A stretch of DNA of 64,000 nucleotides from CAVIQK01 sp963644945. GTDB lineage: Bacteria > Bacillota > Clostridia > Christensenellales > DTU072. This document shows positions 62,701 to 64,000 of the stretch, one piece after another. A program made the translations under genes and the position numbers. The notes under the pieces are model-generated. The model did no database searches. It saw only the letters and a program-made list of their open reading frames with translations, and was not told the DNA's origin. How positions within the stretch are numbered: position 1 is the stretch's first letter; every line of letters begins with the position of its first letter. The stretch spans positions 1 through 64,000 of the forward strand of contig CAVIQK010000008.1 in NCBI GenBank assembly GCA_963644945.1, in the 5' to 3' direction.

Positions 62701-64000
62701 TCTTGGTACGTGTATAATCGAACTCGTTTTCATAGTCTTTGAGATTGCACTCAAAATACAGCGTATCGGTACCCTCTCCGCCTACATATTTGAAGTCGAG
62801 GGGCATTTTTCCGCTGTCATTGGCATAACCCGTTATGGTCAAGTTTTTGGCGGTGTCGTTGGTCAAGAAGTGAACAGGCTCCGAGAATCTGACCGAAAAT
62901 CTCAAAACTTTGTTGTCGGTCGAAGCGATCTCGTCAAATGACGTACTCTTCAAGGTGGGGGCATTGTTGTCGTATAGTTCGCTGTCTATTCTGAGTCCTG
63001 CAAAAACCATGTCCCAACTGGAATCTCTTGCTATTCTCAAATTGAATGTTTCGGAATTGTTTTTGTATATCTTGCCCGTAACCGACGGGAAATTGAAATA
63101 TTGTTTTGAGTAGTAAGAATAGGCATGTTTATACATGGGATCTTGCGTATTATAGACGGTGTATCCCTTGTGATTGTTGAGCCAACTTCTCGCTGCGTTG
63201 GTGAGATTGTATCTATATTCGGAATTATTGTTTTGGGCATAACCCGTTTCGCCGAACAAAATCGGTACACCGCTACATTTAGGATCGTAATATTCGGAAT
63301 AGAAAACTTCGTTCCCGCTACTATCGGAAATGGTCAATTTTGCGGGAGTATCGACTGTACACCAACCACTTTCGGAAATGGTCGCAGATCCGCCGTAATA
63401 GACGTCTGCCCAGTCTTGTTTGTGGTACTTGATATAGTAATCGTTGGAAATGAATCTTGAAAAAGTTTGGTTTAGAGTGGTGTCTTCATCTACGTAAATC
63501 GCAATATAGCGTGTAGGTGTTTGGTAATAGACATTGCCTCTTTCTATCCAAATAGACGCAAAACTGTTGCCGTAGAGATAATCGTCGAAATATAAGCCGT
63601 TTTTCCCTTCTATTTTTGAAAATGCATAGTCATATTCGGTAAGCACTCTGCAATCAAAGATTTGTGAGCCTTGTTCGGTCGCGTTGAAGTCGTTTTTGAC
63701 GACGTAGTCGCAACCGCTGTCCGTCACGATATTGCATAGGACTATTTCGAAAACTCTCGTTGTTCCGTAAGTCTTTTCGCCTTCTACGAGGTTGGTGGCA
63801 TCCGTTTGGTAGGTTTGTACGCTAAAATATTGCGTGGCGCCTTTGGTTGCCGACGTGGTGATTTTGTAGTCTTTAGATTGAGATGTATAGTCGCCCTTTT
63901 CGGAAATTGCACTTTTATCCCTTGTGGTCAACGTAAAACTTATGCCGTCGTTTTTCTTGGTTACGGCGACTCCTACGGTAATTTTGCCGGCAGAGTCCGG
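56774..64000 (-). CDS. Giant Ig-like surface protein, 5' end outside the window
   Basis: At least 2408 residues are visible; the frame is still open at the window edge, so the true start and any signal peptide lie beyond 64000. The protein is built from many beta-sandwich modules, each ending in a D-x-x-GN phrase (TYQITATDLIGNQTSF, EYVVTLTDDCGNVVT, VYEIVFRDIYGNKVA, SYVISVSDKAGNTLN, KWEVVLQDECGNKDY), spaced about 80-100 residues apart in the C-terminal 1000 residues. It ends in one membrane helix (about 2380-2400 of the visible part) and a basic tail (FRKRSRIE), so it is cell-anchored by a membrane segment rather than LPXTG. It leads directly into the pilin gene. Adhesion to a host or another cell is the likely role. 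Confidence 0.85.
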   Translation of the reverse strand, partial: PDSAGKITVGVAVTKKNDGISFTLTTRDKSAISEKGDYTSQSKDYKITTSATKGATQYFSVQTYQTDATNLVEGEKTYGTTRVFEIVLCNIVTDSGCDYVVKNDFNATEQGSQIFDCRVLTEYDYAFSKIEGKNGLYFDDYLYGNSFASIWIERGNVYYQTPTRYIAIYVDEDTTLNQTFSRFISNDYYIKYHKQDWADVYYGGSATISESGWCTVDTPAKLTISDSSGNEVFYSEYYDPKCSGVPILFGETGYAQNNNSEYRYNLTNAARSWLNNHKGYTVYNTQDPMYKHAYSYYSKQYFNFPSVTGKIYKNNSETFNLRIARDSSWDMVFAGLRIDSELYDNNAPTLKSTSFDEIASTDNKVLRFSVRFSEPVHFLTNDTAKNLTITGYANDSGKMPLDFKYVGGEGTDTLYFECNLKDYENEFDYTRTKITSIRFRNYDTFSSQFATGLYDYAYNFNCSNNAVNMGEFQGITYSTDIDLRDPAVTTKIVSNEHLTSKSHSVKITVSNMEGVGSKLYYTWVKSTDIVGNADEYQPTSYVGCETVNPSEVNVIGDKMDGTYYLYYKAVSAYGKEVLGHVSTPLNFDNTPINIKSISFGDVNAAVSTRDLTITVEGNATDLTSVEMYYRQVGMLGYSRKTIYTQNKVSPTTNEIASFTYDDASNTSTGTMTVSGKDLLGLSDAESMKFYFSFVTYDGASNQDEYVLDDAYLFDTSDHCNINMGISGTKYSIYDTINVSDMTVINETDHSYDNTYLASGFELTFSLQGSTSEPQVDYLYRGSENITANISNYFDSTISDVAEGSTTKKVLTLKYKSASGGNYSIRISGDGKKSEVYTFYLKGDNDNVSCYQSTTGSPLIVNKVYELKDVSYYYASSNSTAESTSYNKSKNLTLMFSSRERAYDYCYYMEMQDLSLLYVDTQSVVDVLNGTIASNYKKAEGEGTAAIGQTWIRYKSKSWDQVSDSTYWNYYFYSNSQETQINTAALSSSLRTAIITVVDKIVDKGSYTYLTSDGGLDSRGVPTLDASRIRSQSETADKTMTGYFFTSPVSFGGDSGIYSPYHVEENISYPIAVQKLTASDYTTIYYKEHVTGTTYEKLTLDGEFYLKDLIKGTGIYDIIERGEDGVREYSVYIDNTAPELKVIYDNNEITITKDFADRSQSLNVKSFTFDTLTDEDEYAYIAVFTSGEKYQGAYLVSEASGISLGEGRYIVRVYDRSGNNYSLNVRISTEDLSSACSFTNEKNKYVRFECKYSQDDIYRFEIYLDDVLIVSNVSSLKKNAITLKDAGEYRFYIEDLFGNVYEERTTLVREVPKVDWYYVKDGTPIKYDETAGTQVGFIKEKIGSTNYLITTAGQVSFRYPTGEGYAYEMVLGTSTLRHTGTYNEVVMSGDSSWQVKIYYEDYPDLFVTFTGQSDTYAPTISATTSRTKYWYADEDEDALARYLQKIKDTAKSGDVINLDDVSCELTDIVTETIASGETVNGGIVNIGVGDLSGIYKWTCTINGKTTEYLGDKVSSIQLSTEGTYQITATDLIGNQTSFSFSIGKSDFTRMIIDDVEELEFEKSSTKYGHEYAVATVEGAGTFAFVVDGEYFKLTTDGSNLIRTIYKVVIDESGELKTAEEEVDLGVLPTTYITIGETDGGYIRTYARNGIVYVGAVLKDAVQGKVNKMEIALRVSSSSAIDTKYSKIVLSDECSYLTYQKDGVDVRLTDILNINEICPLTLEAEVTTVLVNYSPISFEQAEFEDVALGGTYECGRLGEGFYVFHVYNKYGNYSETRVLYSVGIATVGEITYTDGSTKSYSTTYEGDFYSNSSVSLIVYKNVTVAVTKNGSAYKSYTVKTTDTYTQISVGGDGEYVVTLTDDCGNVVTRNIHIKNKSIKYSDGWLTGFNEKALRKDEGYTNTQVSFVENTLKGASVEYITVAYGEKLTVIYDNSSETKVSFASDYKVGADGDGVYEIVFRDIYGNKVAKTVNYSSHTTLSVSRETRDLKKTAYSLDSPLVDNSIWSNKTISFETKAKKYLFKVNSETKDIPYTLSFPGTFDSGKYEYNIEYTDEYGFSYKFSCVLYRTTIEIGVDNMKVNSGVTKDPVSITFSANLSAVISINNQEIGAYKSGEKYMRDGSYVISVSDKAGNTLNYSVRRDSVADYCFYTGSVDQKLVNGEITNMSVVYFAPLNGDSVSYCAVYHDGKEMLDYDLTSFTGNGKWEVVLQDECGNKDYFSFYIVTHALVSFEYTAPYGYEITEATFNAGGGEVDYIEFVEEKDGCKYIALDENGEYKIVMMSPVTGKTTAFSVTIDKSVPTITLEGVAEGESTNKNVKISGYKAGDTIYIYKDGELVNTIEALTVSDVPEITEKGNYKIVVVNEAGGQSEVEFTRVYTANIATTVLIIGVVVAISIGLFLGLLFRKRSRIE

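Noticed and set aside
45791..64000. Integrative conjugative element
   Set aside because: No integrase, relaxase, coupling ATPase, replication gene or flanking direct repeat is seen inside the window; the only tRNA gene (29.9 kb) is far away. It remains possible if the missing parts lie beyond 64 kb.
1..64000. Mollicutes genetic code (TGA as tryptophan), suggested by DUF3899 and enlarged Opp proteins
   Set aside because: TGA serves as the natural stop of several conserved genes (5803, 17375), and translation with the standard code gives full-length products.
1..64000. CRISPR arrays, insertion sequences or prophage
   Set aside because: No regularly spaced repeats, transposase, terminal inverted repeats or phage structural genes were seen on either strand.

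Overview
The window looks like a chromosomal segment from an uncultured, gut-type, low-to-mid-GC Bacillota (Clostridia-like) bacterium. The reasons are strong AGGAGG-type ribosome binding sites, sigma-A promoters, rho-independent terminators, Gram-positive lipoprotein signals, storage alpha-glucan metabolism, a heterodimeric ABC exporter and a DUF3899-like protein. TGA is used as a stop (ABC ATPase at 5149, PlsC-like gene at 17375), so the code is standard and not the Mollicutes code. No 16S gene is present and a genus cannot be named from the sequence.

Layout. 0.1-3.7 kb (minus): an orphan 118-aa gene, then a PLP aminotransferase-tyrS-yigZ operon. 3.8-8.3 kb (plus): an unknown one-TM exported protein with a MacB/LolD-type ATPase and an 818-aa FtsX-like permease. 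8.4-9.5 kb (plus): gap (GAPDH). 9.6-15.8 kb (minus): glgA-glgP-GH13 amylase-PH-domain gene, a glycogen/maltodextrin operon with one sigma-A promoter. 16.1-19.6 kb (minus): endoglycoceramidase-like GH5, PlsC-like acyltransferase and an HxxxDG condensation-type acyltransferase, tightly coupled; a probable lipid or glycolipid module. 19.7-24.3 kb (minus): a sugar-binding lipoprotein overlapping a hybrid sensor kinase, with no permease and a structured leader. 24.4-32.6 kb: mixed genes (SGNH-like, PQ-loop-like, LysR, rlmI, MATE, Cmk-like, tRNA-Val, cysK, HlyC/CorC). 32.6-36.3 kb (minus): a heterodimeric ABC exporter. 36.3-45.5 kb (minus): an oppABCDF oligopeptide transporter in which most subunits carry large extra segments.

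45.8-64.0 kb (minus) is the part most worth study. It is a compact run reading: giant Ig-like surface protein (more than 2400 aa, runs off the window), VirB2/TrbC-like pilin, lipoprotein, TrbL/VirB6-like channel protein, a PrgI-like membrane segment fused to a VirB4-type ATPase, an ECF sigma factor, a 61-aa protein and a 1698-aa protein with an internal duplication. It resembles a stripped-down Gram-positive type IV secretion apparatus, but no relaxase, coupling protein, integrase or replication gene is seen in the window. The 61-aa and 1698-aa proteins end in the same SVPEA[D/S]HK motif followed by a basic tail. That is what one might expect of a shared C-terminal recognition signal. The working hypothesis is a contact-dependent adhesion and protein-delivery machine with its own sigma factor and candidate cargo.

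Limits. All calls rest on reading the sequence and on knowledge of the protein families; no database search was run. Start sites were chosen from Shine-Dalgarno spacing, overlaps and signal peptides. Promoters are consensus matches only.
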